This document shows positions 1-13,639 of a stretch of DNA of 64,000 bases, in pieces. How positions within the stretch are numbered: the stretch's first letter is position 1; every line of letters starts with the position of its first letter. The stretch is taken from the NCBI GenBank assembly GCA_028583405.1, contig CM053260.1, positions 14,468,660-14,532,659 of the forward strand, read 5' to 3'. This stretch comes from Pogonophryne albipinna (lineage: Eukaryota; Chordata; Actinopteri; Perciformes; Artedidraconidae). The position numbers and the translations under genes were made by a program. The notes under the pieces were generated by a model. That model saw only the letters and a list, made by a program, of their open reading frames with translations, did no database searches and was not told where the DNA came from.

Positions 1-1157
1 ATCTATACTCCGAATTTAGCATGAATGCTGATGAGCAACATCAGATTCCACAGGTGGCTTCAATCTGTTCAAAGAGGTCTAAAAGGCCCTTCAGGACCAG
101 GCTTCAAATCGACAGTTTAAAGCAGCGCCTCAATGGGCATGTGTGTTCATGAATCTACTGTCCTTGTGATTAAGTATTTTATTCAAGCATGAAGTAATCA
201 GAAGTAAGCCAGGTCAGTTCAGCTGCCACAGAGAGCTCTGATCATATAGATGGGCTGTCAGGGGTGAAAATCCTGAGGCTTGATTATAACTCCTATAATA
301 ACCAAAGAGGCGCTGAACGTATAGCTAAACGGTGTCATGAAGCTCCATCTGTTGAGAACTCTTTCTGAGAAAATCACGTGTGTATGAATAAGTAAGTGAT
401 AAACTTGGAGTTCCTAGCCAAAGAGCGTAAAGCTAGACAGACCATCGTAAAAAAAGCAGACCATGATTTTCATTTGTCAAAGCAGCTTGAACTTGTGCAA
501 CATGTCTCTAGAGGGCCTGTTTCAAAAAGGGGAAGAGATGGACAATTCTGGTAAAAAAAACAAAAGTTGACGGTAAGAGGAATTTCCTGTTGTGTGGTTT
601 TATCTGAAAAACAACGGAGTCCTCCACTGTTTTACTTCAACAGCTCAAATTCAACAATGGAGTTGCTGATAAAATACTTGGCTGGTGGTGAAGGAGCCAA
701 CTGCTGATGTGTGGAGATTCTCATTCACTCACACATAGAGAAAGGCGACCACTCAAACAGAGTTCAGTGGGGAGCTGACTGAAACGGATAAGAGTTGTAG
801 GCTCCAGCCAAGAGGCTAAAGGTGTTTTATTCAAATGGCAGCTATCAGTTTCAGTCTGTAGAGGGTTTTTATGACTTTTCATTTCACTGTAACTGCATCC
901 ACTGACAATGATGAAATATGGACATGTGTACAAAAAAAGTAGCTAAACAATGTTGCAGTGTGTGAAAGTTTCTAAATCAATTCCTTAATGCAGTTTTAAA
1001 CTCTAATATACGAATGGCTCGAGAATTTACGACAAAAAGAAAAACAAAGGGGAAAAGAAGAGGAACAACAAATAAATGGAGCACAAACAAATATGAGAAG
1101 AAATAAAGAAAATGTGATACTTAATGTAAAACATCTAGTAAGGATGTTTCTACTCAC
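1..1157. other. megf6-like intron, no further feature seen
   Basis: No EGF-type exon with splice sites was found on the minus strand here, and no recognised transposon or RNA gene. The short open frames have no recognisable domains. The next megf6 exon is probably left of the window. Confidence 0.6.
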
Positions 1158-1262
1158 CATACTGGCAGCTGGGCCCGTTGAACCCTGCGAGACAGTCACA
1201 AAGCTGCGTGGACCCCTCCCGACAGTGGCCCCCGTTGAAGCACACACCGTAGCTACACACCG
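1158..1262 (-). CDS. megf6: megf6-like exon: first EGF-like repeat
   Basis: This is a 105-nt exon with acceptor TTCTCTGCAG and donor GTGAGTAG on the minus strand. The product carries six cysteines in EGF spacing (CSYGVC, GGHC, CDC and PSC). It ends in phase 1 after Gln-Tyr, the position where MEGF6 moves into its calcium-binding EGF repeats. Confidence 0.88.
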
Positions 1263-4200
1263 CTGCAGAGAAAGACAAAAAGAAAACAGTGTGTGAAGCA
1301 GAGACACCTGGTTGACGAGATGTCAACATCTTCAGATTCAAATGCTGACCTCCTTCTATCAAAACCTTATCATCGGCCTGTTCGCTCCTGACTAAACAGG
1401 AACCTTGATTCTCTTCCATTCACACTAACCAATGTGAGAGGAATCCACCACTTGGCTCTCTTTGAGCAGAAGCGCAGGCTTTTGACCAAGTCAAAGACAT
1501 TTCTAAACTCCTTTTTACAGAATGTAAAAGTGTTTGACACAAGCAGAGGGCTTCTGCTTGTATAACTTTAAATAAGGAAAGTAACCTTTCCCTGTATGTT
1601 ACTCGAGAATGACCTCGATTGAATAACTATGATCATTGTCGCAAACAGTGATCATACAGATGTTTATGGGATCAAATCAGCGAGTCACAGGGTGAGTGTT
1701 GCTCATCTGTCTCCTGTAGCCCGTGGCTCTTTGTCCATAAATCCTTCTAAGTCAAACTACTCACCGTCGTTAAGAAATTCAAAGAATCTATGAAATATAG
1801 GTACCTCAAATTCCCAAAACCAGGACAACATTCACATGAATCATGACAATCCTTCACTACAAGTATGGGTACATGCTGAAGTCTCCCAGCCTGTGTGTAT
1901 CTCATGTGCGTTGCGGCTAATATCCCTGTGAAGTAAGACACAGCTGTTTGAGCCAGGCCTGTTGTTTGCACTCTCCTGAGCAGAGTACAGTGCTTAGTAA
2001 TGACAGGTAGAGAGGATTGATGTCTATCATTGTTTTCCCCGACGAGCAACATGTTGACACTTTGGGAGTGAAAAACATGGTCCAGCTAATCATAAGAGGA
2101 ATTTAAATGCCAACCCTTCCCTCAGAGGATTGTGAAGAAACCCTCTGAATGCCAGTTGAACTGTGGGGCTCCTGCCAGATATGCATTTTTCTTCCCATCT
2201 AATCCAACCAGAGGCGGCATGACCAATCATCACACCAGGCACTGGCGGCTCTGTTGCCATTGATCATCCATTTATGGTCATAGTGATGGTATCAATGTGC
2301 CCGGGGCAGCTCAAACAGAAACAAAGTAGATTTTGTCTAATCCCTGTTCTTATTGTTGCTGCGTTTCTTGCTGTTAGCACTTGAAACGTGTGTCTGAGTT
2401 GTCTGTATAGCGGCAGCCCGTCTAATGTTTTTATCCTTTGTATTTATGGGAAATTATGAAGGCCATTTTTCAGGAATTTCCGACATTGGATGGACTTGAT
2501 TAACTTATTTGTATTAAGTATGAGTGGCGGCCCTAATGATATACAAATATCTATACTTTAGATATTTTACCAGAGGTTCACCTAAAAGTTTGGATGAGGA
2601 AATGAAAAGATGCGTTGGCTGTGAAAATAAAAGTTGTGTAAAGTCCAGCTTTAGCAGTATCATAATAACAACCCCAGATGAGTTGTAGTAATTTCATCCA
2701 GTAGATTTACAGGGCTCCTTTGAGACCAGCACTCAGTCTAAACATCCGCCTGTCATCGGGCTCCATTCTCAGACACCTGCTCAACAGTTGGACCATCCAG
2801 GGAGACTACAACAAATAACTCCCCCACACACGCTATATTGTAAACACACACCCAACTTAAAAGAGACACACTTAGAGACTATCTCTCTCTTTTCACTGTA
2901 AAAAAAGACCCAAAAAAACCATCAGATTCAATAAAGTGCTACAAATGACTGTCAAATACATCCATGTGCTTGACCCTTATTAGAGCAAAGTCTCACCCTA
3001 TTAGTGAAGCTGCTGAAATCCTACCCCAACAGGAAGCCGACTGCTAATCTGCCCATGATGACTTCCTTTTGCTCTTCAAAACTGTGTGGCTACAGGAGCA
3101 ATGATACTGTATAGTATACTGTAGTGTCAACATACAGCTACATAACTATCCCCACTTGTGTGATTAGCTAATGTGAGGGAATTTCGGTGTGGTGACAGCT
3201 ACAGATGACAGACAAGCAGAAAAAAGCATCCCTGTGGTCAGGTTTGATTGCAAAAAGATCCAGATTCTTCAGGACAATTATATTACCACCAGCTGTGAGG
3301 GATTAAGTTAATGAGACGTGTCCAAATTGTGGTAAAAAAGCTTTAAATGAACTTAATTACTAGAAACAAAGGAAAAGGTCAGTTGTCTCTAAGAGTCACT
3401 ACAGGGGCATGGCTAAGCGACAACAAGAGGAATGTACATTCCCCCTCCTAAGATGTGAGACACTGGATTGTTGGCAGCCAACCAGTGCATTTTTGGGCCG
3501 CCCCCATCCTGAGCCCCTGCTTAATCTTCCCTGAAATAATTTCTTAATGTGGCATGCAGCGTGGCATAAAACTCACTCTCATCGGTGGCTGTGAATGCCT
3601 CCACTCCATTACAAAGACACCTTCTCTCAGAGGATTAGCAGCTCCCACCAAAAGAAGAGACAGAAAGAGCAGGGGTCAGCGACTCGTGCCGGGAAACTGA
3701 AAACCAACGAGCAGGTGTCACCCTTACAGTTTCTAAAGGGGATGACCAAATCAGCACACAGTGTTTGTTTAGGCTTCATCAGTCTGTTTAACCCCCACCG
3801 TGCGACCTAGAGGGAGACCACATTTAGGGCACTTTACGGACACAAAGGCCTCAACTCCGCTGGTGCCATAATTGGGATGCTTGGTGCCGAGCACTGTATT
3901 TTGAGGCAACAAATCATGTTTTGCTGCGCTGAGGAATGTGTCATTTCAAAGAGTTTTTGGGAAAACCAGGCTCAGCTATGTCAGATAATCTTTGACCTGG
4001 TTCTTGGAGAGACGTTAAATACCATTTGAACTAGACTTTAGGTTGGTTTGACAAAGCAGGCACAATAATGCTTAGGAAAAAATCATTTTGTAAGCAAGAC
4101 AGTGCAATTAGAATAACTGGGGTATTTGCTGCACCCTACATCATACAGACGTTCTATATTATACACACTCCTGTCAAAAGATGGTGTGAATGAGAATATT

Positions 4201-7200
4201 GACATTCAGTCACAACACAAAGAGTAGGCACGATCAAAAACACCTGTCACGTGGTCAGCATTTGGCCCACCGCATTGTCATTTCATGCCCTTTTTCCAGT
4301 TCTAATGCAACAAAGATGCGGATCAGACATGATTTTGCCATGTGTGTCACTCAGACCAAACAGGAAACACATTACACTAATTTGTCAAACAAGAATCTTG
4401 TTCATACTTTGTACAAACTGGCAAGCCTGATTATTTCTGCACAGCTTCAATTACCATCCTGCATTACACCATTACATCTTCAACTGAGCAGCATTGTCGT
4501 GTGATTTCTTTGAATCTGTGTCTACTTCTTGTTTGAGGACTTTGACAAGTTTTTCTCACCAGATTCATACTAGAATAAGTCTTATTCCTCAATATGTTAA
4601 CAAGTTATTCCAGCTTGAATCAACAGATCTCAAATTGTCAACAAATTTTTTTTCTCTGAGCTTAATATCTAACAGCAGTTTCTCTCCAAAACGTATTAGT
4701 TTTTTCAGTATTCTGCTGACCTTACAACCTCTGCTGCAAGTTACTCATTAAATCAAAAGGAATATCTCATCATAACCAGAGGCAATTGTTGTGATGACAT
4801 TTAAACTACACGACTGTTTTGCCGTGTAATGCAACATGTTGTGTCTAAGTTGGTTGATTTCTGTCTGTTTCTCAGTCTGAGTCTTTCTGAGCTCAGCTAA
4901 GTTTGAAGCAGTCCTCTCCACTGCTGACATAGTTGTTGCACGCACACACACGCACACAAACACACACAGACCACCCATGGATAAGACATAAGACCATTTC
5001 CTCTTCCCTGGCTACTGGGCCTATTTCACTAGTAGCTACCTTTGCCAGCCGGCTCCCGCCACAAAAGGAGGCCAGTTCCTATTCAGTGGTTAACGAGGAC
5101 GACAAACCAGAGGAGCTATTGTCCCCGCTCCTCAGGCCCTGTCACAAAGCTTATTGTTGCCGTCAATCAACATAATTGCTCGTTTCCAATCCCGCCTAAC
5201 CCCGTCCATCCTCACCCGGCCCGTGGCTACTTGCTGAGGTAGAATGTTTAACACACTGATTGAGTGGTCCTCCAAACGTTTGAGAGGAGGAAGTCGCCAT
5301 CACAGAGTCAAGAGTTCTTCACCTTCAGGAGAACAAGATAGTCATCAAGCCAATTTGAGCCTTTACAAAACACACAAAAGTCGCCTTGGTTGCACTTGGG
5401 GGTTTTGAAATGGCTGACTTTTTGTAGACAATAAATCATTAAATGTGTCGTAAAAACTAAAAATAGATCTTAAATAGAACAGCAAATAATCTGCAACAAT
5501 TTGGATAATTGATAAAGAAAAGGATGTCAACCATTCTCTGATTCCAGTGCATTATTTGGGTAATAAGCTGTAAACATCAAAACTTGGGAACAAATACTTC
5601 AGATTTGCAACTTGCTCAAAAAACTCTATTGACGCTATTTTGTAAATGGAAAACTCATAAACCTAATGATAATAGCCTGAAACAAAAATAGGCTATAGGG
5701 AAAACAAGAGGGAGGGCGTCAAGATAGCGAAATCAATTGTGAAAATAACCAGACATATGCTGTGCAGTGGTATATTATTTTTCCAAATATGTGACTAATT
5801 ATGCTAAGAAAAAAGAATGCTTGAGGAGAAAACAAAAGAGGCCAATCACTGCAAGATTGTGACAGGATGTCAACATCTGTTCAATGGGTGGATATTGAGG
5901 CAGAGAAGAAACACAGGTGAACTAAAGGAAGGGCAAACTACTCAACTTGCAGCCCGAGTGTGTGTTGTAAAAACATTATTAGAGCCTCCACTCTGCTCTA
6001 CTCCCACACAATACCCAGAAGTAATCCGACTAATTACCTTACACTGAAATTTTATTAGGGAACACACACAGAGAGAAAAAGAGGGTCAACACAACGCAGT
6101 GAGAGAGCTGAGGAGTGCCAGACACTAAATCACTATCTCAAACACAAAGCATTCCCATCTCGCGCAATCTTCTGCTCTTTTAAGGGTTTTCAGAGGATTT
6201 GCTAAAGCTGTACATTTTACAGAGCAGATTTTTCCTTTTGGATGTTGAAGGCGCTGTTGAAAACAGCCCCACAGATTGCATTGTGCTGACTGAGGTACAG
6301 TACTGATAGTGCATAGCAAAGTGCGCAGGAGTCAGAGAGGGAGGATTGTGGTGTGAGCTTCCTTTTATCCTGGTTCAATGGCTCAGAGAAAAGGGTGATT
6401 AGTTTGTCCCATCTCAAAGTGCTGCCACGTCTTTGGTTACAGAGATAAAAGCCCTGCCTCATGTCGAAGAGAGCCGCCATTGTCACGCAAAAAGAAACAA
6501 AACACCCCGTCTAATTTAGTGAGGGGAAACACTCGGCATCCCTTAAGAATGTATCTTGGAGACATTTCTCTATAAATGTTTTAAAACAAAGCCTCTGTAA
6601 TTCTTCTTTGTATCATTTAATACTATAACCTTTCTCCCTGCAAACAATGAGCTCTTTGAAGAGAGCACAGATGCCATAATAACACACCGATGACAGGCAC
6701 ATCCAGGAGATCTTCTCTCGCTCTACATCCCGTCAGAGGGCTATCCCAGACAGTAATGTGCCTGTACCGGGGGTTTCAGCGCTAGAAACTAAGCGCACGG
6801 GTCAGTTTGAGGTAGGGCCACAAGAGCAAGGAAGTGGGAACTTTCTTGTCTGTCAACCGGACAGGGGGACAAACTGTTTACAGGAAGGCTTTGCCAAGGG
6901 TCTGTCTATGGTATGCAGGCTATGTGCTCTGGATCACTGGCTGTAAAATCCCATCAAAAGAGGCTTCTTGGTCTCAGCGGTGTGAAGCTAAGCTTATCCG
7001 CAAGGAGATGAGCTTCTGGCAGCCCCTCTGTGGCCATCAGTTCTATCTTTCCATACATGGACCCGGGGACTTAGAGGGGAGATTCATACTTGTTTTACTT
7101 TATTTTACCTTTTATGTTTGTGCATAGCAGGTGGTCTCTCCACCATAAGTTGATAGGTATTGTTTTGGGGCTCTTGACTGTAATCGGTAGGGTTAAATAT

Positions 7201-10200
7201 TGGATGGGATTGTCTGTTTTTATACCCATAAAGCATTCCTCTGACCTACACCGCCATGTCACACCTCCGAATGAGTAAGGTGGCATGACTATATGGATGA
7301 GGGCAAAGATTTAAACATGGGACCACAGCTAGTGCAGGAATGTGGCCGTTTGGAGCTTAAATGTTTACTTCAAAAAAATGCGTAAACGGTCAAGTATGAG
7401 CTTGACAGGCTATCTATCGTAGAATTACCGGAGAACTACAGAGCAATAGCCCAAACCAGGACCTTAATGGTTTTTTTGCTAAGGGTAGAGAAGGTAATAC
7501 TATGCAAGCCTAATTTGAGAGCGAATGTCAACACTCTGTCAACACTTGAGATTTCTTTCCCACCGTCCACATCCAAACCTTGTGGGATAAGTAGAGTGGA
7601 CATGGCGCTGACTGATAACATCTGTTGAGGAGTCTGGATGGGCAAAGCATCTCTTAACTTTTTTGACCTTTTTCTGAAAACCTTTCATTCAGATCACTGT
7701 GCCAAAGGGTGAGGCACCTACACCTCCTGCTGAGTCAGGAAAAGACAAATTGTCTTTAAGTATACAGTACATACCATCCTGCAAAAACCTGATAAATGGG
7801 ATGGTTCTTTTTCACTTAGGGGAATAAAGTAAAAAGAATCTAGATACTTACGATACAGACAACCAGCTTCTCCATTAAGTTGAGACCATCCGTGGCAACA
7901 CTTGTAGACAGTCTGATAATCCTGTCTGTACACTTGTCTGTAAGCAGTGTAGTACGCTGTCCTATTGATGTGAAAAACATCAAGTTAAAAACAGCAAGTT
8001 ATAAATTAAACAATAAAAACAGGCAGAGTTTTTGTATTACTTCAATGTAAAACTGTAGTGTGTGGGTGACATGCATAACATTGCTTGGCACATATCATTT
8101 GTGATGTTTAGGTGGTTAAATACCATGGGATAAGGATAAACAAAAATGTAACTGATCAAAAGACTGCTTGTGCTTAAAGTAACATGCAGTACAACATTCA
8201 GCAAACATTTTCCCAGACTTTTAAGGCGTCATTTTATTAAAGTGTAACTGGCAGACCCAATTTCAGAGAATGGTGCCAACCCTGTACTTTAGGACCCCTC
8301 TCATTGCACCACAGTCATCAGTTTACAGCGAGTAATTGTGGCCTTTGCTGCCTTCAAAGCAGCCTTTGACTCTTGTAACAAGGTAAAAAATACTGTGAAA
8401 GCGAGCGTGAGCAGCAAAGTGAGAAACTCTTGAAACAGAGACAGGCTGAAATGTAAGCATTAGGACTCTCCTTCAAAGGAATGTTTTCCGCAAATATGCC
8501 TGTGTGTTAAAAAGTTGCTCACCCCAATGAAGTGGGGTTACACCTTGCACTTACCTGCTGTAAGAGAGGTTAAAAAGCTGTGATTACAGAACAAGAGTGA
8601 GAAAGATCTAGGAGGAAATAGGAGGTCAGGGAGCTCATTCTGTTTGATATTGTCTGGTGAAGGGGGGGTTAAATGAAGGATCATGCCCTGTCTGATGAAT
8701 TATGTTGGTTGCATGACTCAGGAAGACATAATTAATGCTTTACTCAAGCCAGAGCTTAATCAGCAAGGCACTCAATTCCCTGCAGGTGAAGATGGGAGTG
8801 TTTGTTTGAGGTTTCGACTACGAAGAAAAAGGAGACGACAAATGAGGTGTATTACTCACCTTCTCTCGTATCCCATACACCATGACTGTCCCACACAGCC
8901 TTGCTTCCACACTTTAACCATGCGTGTGAAGGCCTGCACACATGGCTGCCTCTGGGCGACCAGCGTCACCTCCCTCTCAAGACACACATTGGGCCTGAAA
9001 CAAAAACAGTGGTACAAATACTTAAGGTGTCAAAAGGTTTTTTACGGATGCATGGATGGCAGGAGAGGAATTTATGATTGCCATAAGAAATGTTGCAAAA
9101 AATAGATGTACATAGTTTGCATAAGTGTTTTTTCTAGGTGACGACGTAATGCCTGTGAAGGATTTACCTGTTCTGGGGTGTAAGGCTGCATATAATGTCT
9201 GGTTTTGGTATTTTTTTAAGACTTAAGGGGAATTCCTCAACCATTCCCTTTCAGGACGCTAACTACAAGATACTACCTGTAGTTCAACCCAAACCTCAGT
9301 ACACAGAATGTGTTACATGAAAGTCTTTTAGAGGGTGGCATTAGCATCAAAGTGGAATGCATTCATTTTATATCTTCTACTTCAAATGGGAAAAGCAACA
9401 AAAACAAATCATTCAAGATCAAAACTTTTAAGACGTAAGCCAGGATTGCTCAAAAACAAAAGCATATGATGTACAATCCCTGTACCACTTCAACACAAAA
9501 TACTTTTTTGAAAAATGTAAATAAAAAAAGCCATCATTTTGAAGACAATTAACAAACAAGATATTAGTGTTTTTAGTGGACATATGGTAGATAGCGCATG
9601 TTTTCACTTGTATGTATGAGGCTGAATGTCAGCAGAGACGGCAGGCAGTTAACAATTTCGTCCCCACGATAAGCCTTCCAACTGTGATGTTTTGTCCTTC
9701 CTAAACAAAGTCTGTCTGGGTTCACGGGCAGACCTGCCACCTGCCTGTCTTTCACACCATTTGCTTTGGTGTGAAATACCTTTTCAACAAACAAAAAAAA
9801 GCGCAACATGATCTTTAAAACATTTACTCTTTTGGTAACTCTCCAAGGACCAACAGGAAGGTCTGAAATACGGATATCGCCAGGAATCTTAAGACAACAT
9901 CGAGCTGCTCATCTCAAACGAAAGTAATCACTAGCACCTCCAGTTTTACACATGCAGTAATTGCATATGAAAGACCCTATTGTTATTGGCAGCATGTAAC
10001 CCAAAAAATCCTGTCTCATATATTTCAGGCTCTTTCTTTATTTTGGGGTTTAAAATACCCATTATAACTGTGTGTCTCTTTACTTTGAGGGGCTTCAAAC
10101 TAACTCTGACAGAGTTAGGAATGCAGTTCAGGCAATTCAAATGGGGCTAATGTATAATCATTTAAATTACAGTAAGATGGTGCATGGAAGCCAATAAAGA

Positions 10201-10546
10201 CCATGATGAGAGTGCACAACAGTTAAATGAATGATTCAGCATCTACAAAATAGATATGTCTTTCAGCTGCTGTTTGATATAGCAAGAATCTAAACATGCC
10301 TCTGGTTGAGTCTTTGACACAAGTGTTTGCATGTGCAGGTGAACTAGCAGTTTTATCACAGTCAAACTTCAAAGGGAATATGAGGCTGTAAAAATATCTC
10401 AGAAAAGATGAAAGGTAAATCCCTAAATAATCTGTCCCCTAAAATAACAGTAAGGTCAATAGCCCATAAACAACAAAACAGAGAAACGCTTACTCACATA
10501 TAGGACTGAAGGTTGTTGGCGATGCCATAACGCAATGCACGAGCCT
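1158..10546 (-). CDS. megf6: megf6-like gene, 5' part (EMI domain and first EGF repeat)
   Basis: Four minus-strand exons (10498-10546, 8860-8994, 7852-7961, 1158-1262) join with matching phases and GT-AG borders into one reading frame. It encodes a short linker, an EMI domain containing PNVC, RQPCVQAF, GQSWCMGYERR and YKCCHGW, and then an EGF repeat starting CSYGVCFNGGHC. The order linker-EMI-EGF and the CFxGGxC spacing match the N-terminus of vertebrate MEGF6 (EGFL3), a large secreted or matrix protein of many EGF repeats. The last exon ends in phase 1 after Gln-Tyr, as expected before a calcium-binding EGF exon, so the gene continues past position 1. The exon with the start codon and signal peptide was not found; it must lie at higher coordinates, possibly far away. 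EMILIN, EGFL7 and other MEGF proteins share the EMI fold, but the EMI-EGF junction fits MEGF6 best. Paralogue a or b cannot be told. Confidence 0.8.
1263..7851. other. large megf6-like intron, low repeat content
   Basis: This is a 6.6 kb intron between the EMI and EGF exons. It holds a short CA run near 4940-4970. No exon, transposon end or RNA gene was recognised. It may hold regulatory elements, but nothing in the bare sequence proves one. Confidence 0.55.
7852..7961 (-). CDS. megf6: megf6-like exon: second half of EMI domain
   Basis: This is a 110-nt exon with acceptor CACATCAATAG and donor GTAAGTATC on the minus strand. The product contains TAYYTAYRQVYRQDYQTVYK followed by CCHGW, the C-terminal EMI signature, then a Cys and Tyr before the intron. 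It joins the preceding exon through a split Arg codon. Confidence 0.88.
7962..8859. other. megf6-like intron between the two EMI exons
   Basis: This 0.9 kb intron splits the EMI domain. Nothing else was recognised in it. Confidence 0.6.
8860..8994 (-). CDS. megf6: megf6-like exon: first half of EMI domain
   Basis: This is a 135-nt exon with acceptor TTTCAG and donor GTGAGTAAT on the minus strand. The product begins PNVCLEREVTLV and ends GQSWCMGYERR, with Cys in the EMI positions VC, PC, GC and WC. The hydrophobic/basic core VQAFTRMVKVWKQGC is typical of EMI domains at the N-terminus of MEGF and EMILIN proteins. Confidence 0.85.
8995..10497. other. megf6-like intron upstream of the EMI exons
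   Basis: This 1.5 kb stretch is AT-rich and contains no recognised exon or mobile element. Confidence 0.55.
10498..10546 (-). CDS. megf6: megf6-like exon: linker before the EMI domain
   Basis: This is a 49-nt exon with acceptor TTATTTTAG and donor GTGAGTAAG on the minus strand. Read in the phase required by the next exon it gives an open frame ending in LQSY, with the Met of Met-Pro-Asn-Val-Cys split across the intron. This corresponds to the linker between signal peptide and EMI domain in MEGF6. It starts in phase 1, so it needs an upstream coding exon. Confidence 0.62.
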
Positions 10547-12658
10547 CTAAAATAAATAATATGAAAAAAGAAAAAAAAACACTATCCATGTTTATTCTTC
10601 TTGGATTAGAGTTTAAATGAATATGACGTACACGCAGACGTATTCATGAGTATAACTCAATTTAACCATTTAAAAAAAGTAACCTAATAAATAACTGAAT
10701 AAAAAGAAGACCGGGAGAAACTCAATAGGCGCGTAAAACTTCCTCCGCGTGGAAATAATTAGCGCTTTCCATAAATGACCGTTCCATCACATGGAGTGTG
10801 TGTTCTTCCTCTCCGCCGGTGTGTCACTGACTGCAACCGGCAGCTCACCTACGCTTCGTCACTGCAGATGTCAGACTGATGGTAAAAAAGTTGTGGAGGC
10901 TGAGCGCTTTCTGCCTCCCTCCATTCACTTGGTAATGATGGCAGGGGTTTGGAGGGGGGGGGGGGTGGAATGGGTTTCATTTATTATTCAGAGCTTCTGA
11001 AACACACACAAACACAAGTGCACTCACAAACGGAGGGTTCAGGCTCGATTAAGAGACTTTAACTTCGCATCAAACTTTTCTCTTCGCTTCGCTTTCTCGT
11101 GTTCACTTAAAGGTTGTTGCAATATTGTTTTAAAAGGGCACAAAGACGCCTGAATATTTCCATTTAGACATGTGCTGGTCTGATAATATTTACGTTTTAC
11201 TTAAGAATCTATTAATGCTAATATTCAATCCCTCCATCAATAAGGCGTTTTTCTAGTTTCACTTTCGCCTATTGACGTTGGCAAAGTTCGTGCAGCTTTA
11301 AAACGAGCGCACTTGTAGAGTTATGTGCGCGCGTTTAGGGACCCATGACGCAGAGCAAAGAAGCATCTGCAGGAGGGGAAGTGAAACCACTCACGCTAGG
11401 TATGGACATTTGGGAAAACTGAGTGATATACTATCTCCCACGGAACAACAGAGGATGTTTGGGGTTGAGTCTGAAGCAGTCCCTCTTCAGGGCAAACAGC
11501 TGATAGTGCGGTCACAGGGTCAACCGCCAGGACCGACTGCTGCTCTGCAAACAAAGCTTTAAATGCACGCATGTGTGTTCATGACCCCAAAGAGTCCAGG
11601 GTCACCGCTGTCCGAGCAGCCTCCGAGGGTCAAGCTGCACAGCATGTCTGAATTAGATCAGGCATCAGACATATCAGAGCTCATCAAAGACATGTGGGGA
11701 CAGGCAACTGGAGTGTTTTTTAACTGAAACATCTAAATTAATTATTTATCTTTATTTCTGGTTACAAATACATAGACTACCCAGCTGATTCAATTCATAA
11801 AATTAACAAAACTGACTGACACAAATTGGCAGGTGACTACCTCCTGGTTGGCAAACCATGCATTGAATCCATGACCCATTGGTGCCTCAACAATTATTTG
11901 AAGTAGTACTACCAAAAATATATGATTTTATTCCAAGATGTCAGAAAGCTTTCATTCAATCACAAAAACAACCTTTCTTAAAATGTAGCAAAATGTTTAG
12001 GACAAACAGACAAACATGCTTCTAAAGAAGTGATCTTTAGTTAGGACACACTGAATAATATCAATGAACCTTAATGCATCGGCCTATCATATCTACAGTA
12101 AGTTTGGACAGCACATTGCTGGATGGATGCAGGAAAAACCCAGGGTCATAATAAGTGATTAAAAAGACACAGATGGTGATTTGCTGACACTTAGTGGTTA
12201 AGAAAGGAACTATATATAGTAAGACAAGTCCTGTACAGAAGATGCAACAAATACAGTTGAACACAACTTATCCCAAAAAACAGGAAATTGTCACAGAAAA
12301 TGGAAAAATGTGCAATGCCTCAACTAACCGAGTGAAAAAGGCAAATATATATTCAATAAATATAATTAAACCTGTTAGGTAACTTAGCAACAACCCCTAA
12401 TCACCACTTCCTTTGAAAGATAAATTAACGTTGAAAAGTTGGATAAATGGGAGTAGGTTTAATTACATGGATGCAAACACACGTATGGTGAAAAAAGAGA
12501 GAACTATTAGAAGCAGAAAAAAAACTGCGTAATATACCATCTGACAAAGGCCTGTACTATAATGCTTCAATTAACTGGCTATTCTTTATAATATACTCAG
12601 ATCAATAGGAGACAGAGATGTTAAGTTATAAATAAAGGGTTTTTATTATTATTTACAC
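10547..12658. other. Upstream stretch, probably megf6-like intron or 5' flank
   Basis: A G-rich run lies near 10957-10968. A minus-strand donor-like site at about 10851 follows a stretch with stop codons, so it could only be a non-coding 5' exon. No signal-peptide exon in the needed phase was found. Otherwise unremarkable. Confidence 0.4.
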
Positions 12659-13020
12659 CAGGGGTGGGGAACCTTTTTCCTCTCAAGGGCCATTTCAATT
12701 TTTACAACATCCTCCGAGGGCCGTACAAATGATTGAACTCAACCTCTGCTTAAAAAAAATAAAATCACAGCCCATTCATTTTGCCATTCTTTCATGCTGT
12801 GCAAAGAAAAAGCAACCTCTTAATCCAGATATCTTAACATGACTCGCGCATGCATGCATGTGCACGGTTGTGGCATGACCACCAAAACAGAAAGATATGG
12901 ACACAAGACCTGTGCAAATGTATTTAGTATCCTATCCATGTCATCATTTAAGTGGGGGGGGACCTCACTATCGTCTAGGGGGGTCCGGGGGCAAGGTCCC
13001 CCGAGAAGATTTTTTTTTAA
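12659..13020 (+). mobile_element. hAT-type element, left-end fragment
   Basis: The sequence opens with CAGGGGTGGGGAACCTTTTT, a typical hAT (Charlie-like) terminal inverted repeat, followed by GGGCCATTT and GAGGGCCGTAC motifs common in such ends. A G/C-rich stretch with GGTCCGGGGGCAAGGTCC lies at about 12976-13003. No matching right end or repeat of the flanking ATTTACAC was found, so this is a truncated copy with an uncertain right limit. Confidence 0.55.
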
Positions 13021-13600
13021 ATGTTGAAGTTAAAAGCATCAATCTGGTGCACTTTCAGAGCAAAATGAAGAGATCTATACATCTCTCAACACCCATATGA
13101 AACAGACCTGTAAGCAGATCTTTCTTTTTCTTTATGGATATTTTACAAATCACTCCCCTTTTAAACTGTATTCTTGTTATTTTTAACAACTTTTTTGTTA
13201 CTGTCATATAGTATTTTATACCTGTTTTTCATTTAGTCTCTTATTTTTTTATAACTATAATGATCATATCAAGGTGTAAATACGTGTTTAAATAGCAGCA
13301 TTTGCCACGGAAGGCGAGTGGCAGCTACCGTAAACCTTCTCTTACTCTGGCATCTTGTGGCAACTCCCGTTCAGCAGCGGCAGATGCATCGGCAAGTAGT
13401 GGCATCTTTGGCATCTGCCGGAAGTACTTGCCACAGATGCCACGGAGTAGTGGCCTCTGTGGTATTCTTTCACACACAGTGACGTCACGAGCTACCCACA
13501 ATGCAACGCGCGCCATATATATATATAAATACGCCATTTTCCTGGAGGTGCAAATATCCTGGAGGTGCTAATATAAACAGCTAGCTAACGTAGCCAGGCA
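13021..13600. other. AT-rich stretch and GC-richer segment with repeated GGCATCT/TGCCAC words
   Basis: From 13086 to 13290 the DNA is AT-rich without features. From 13300 to 13460 short words such as GGCATCTK and TTGCCACR recur in both orientations, suggesting a repeat that can fold back. A short (TA) run lies at 13517-13528. No gene is supported. Confidence 0.35.
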
Positions 13601-13639
13601 GAGCGCACTAGGTTTTTTTTCTGAATTAACGACCGAAGA

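Noticed and set aside
10791..11000. Plus-strand frame with a possible signal-like start near the megf6 5' side
   Set aside because: It is on the wrong strand for megf6, crosses a G run and has no splice context or domain.
12061..12264. Minus-strand frame with a hydrophobic start as the missing megf6 signal-peptide exon
   Set aside because: No donor in the required phase follows and the DNA has intron-like composition; the match is not better than chance.
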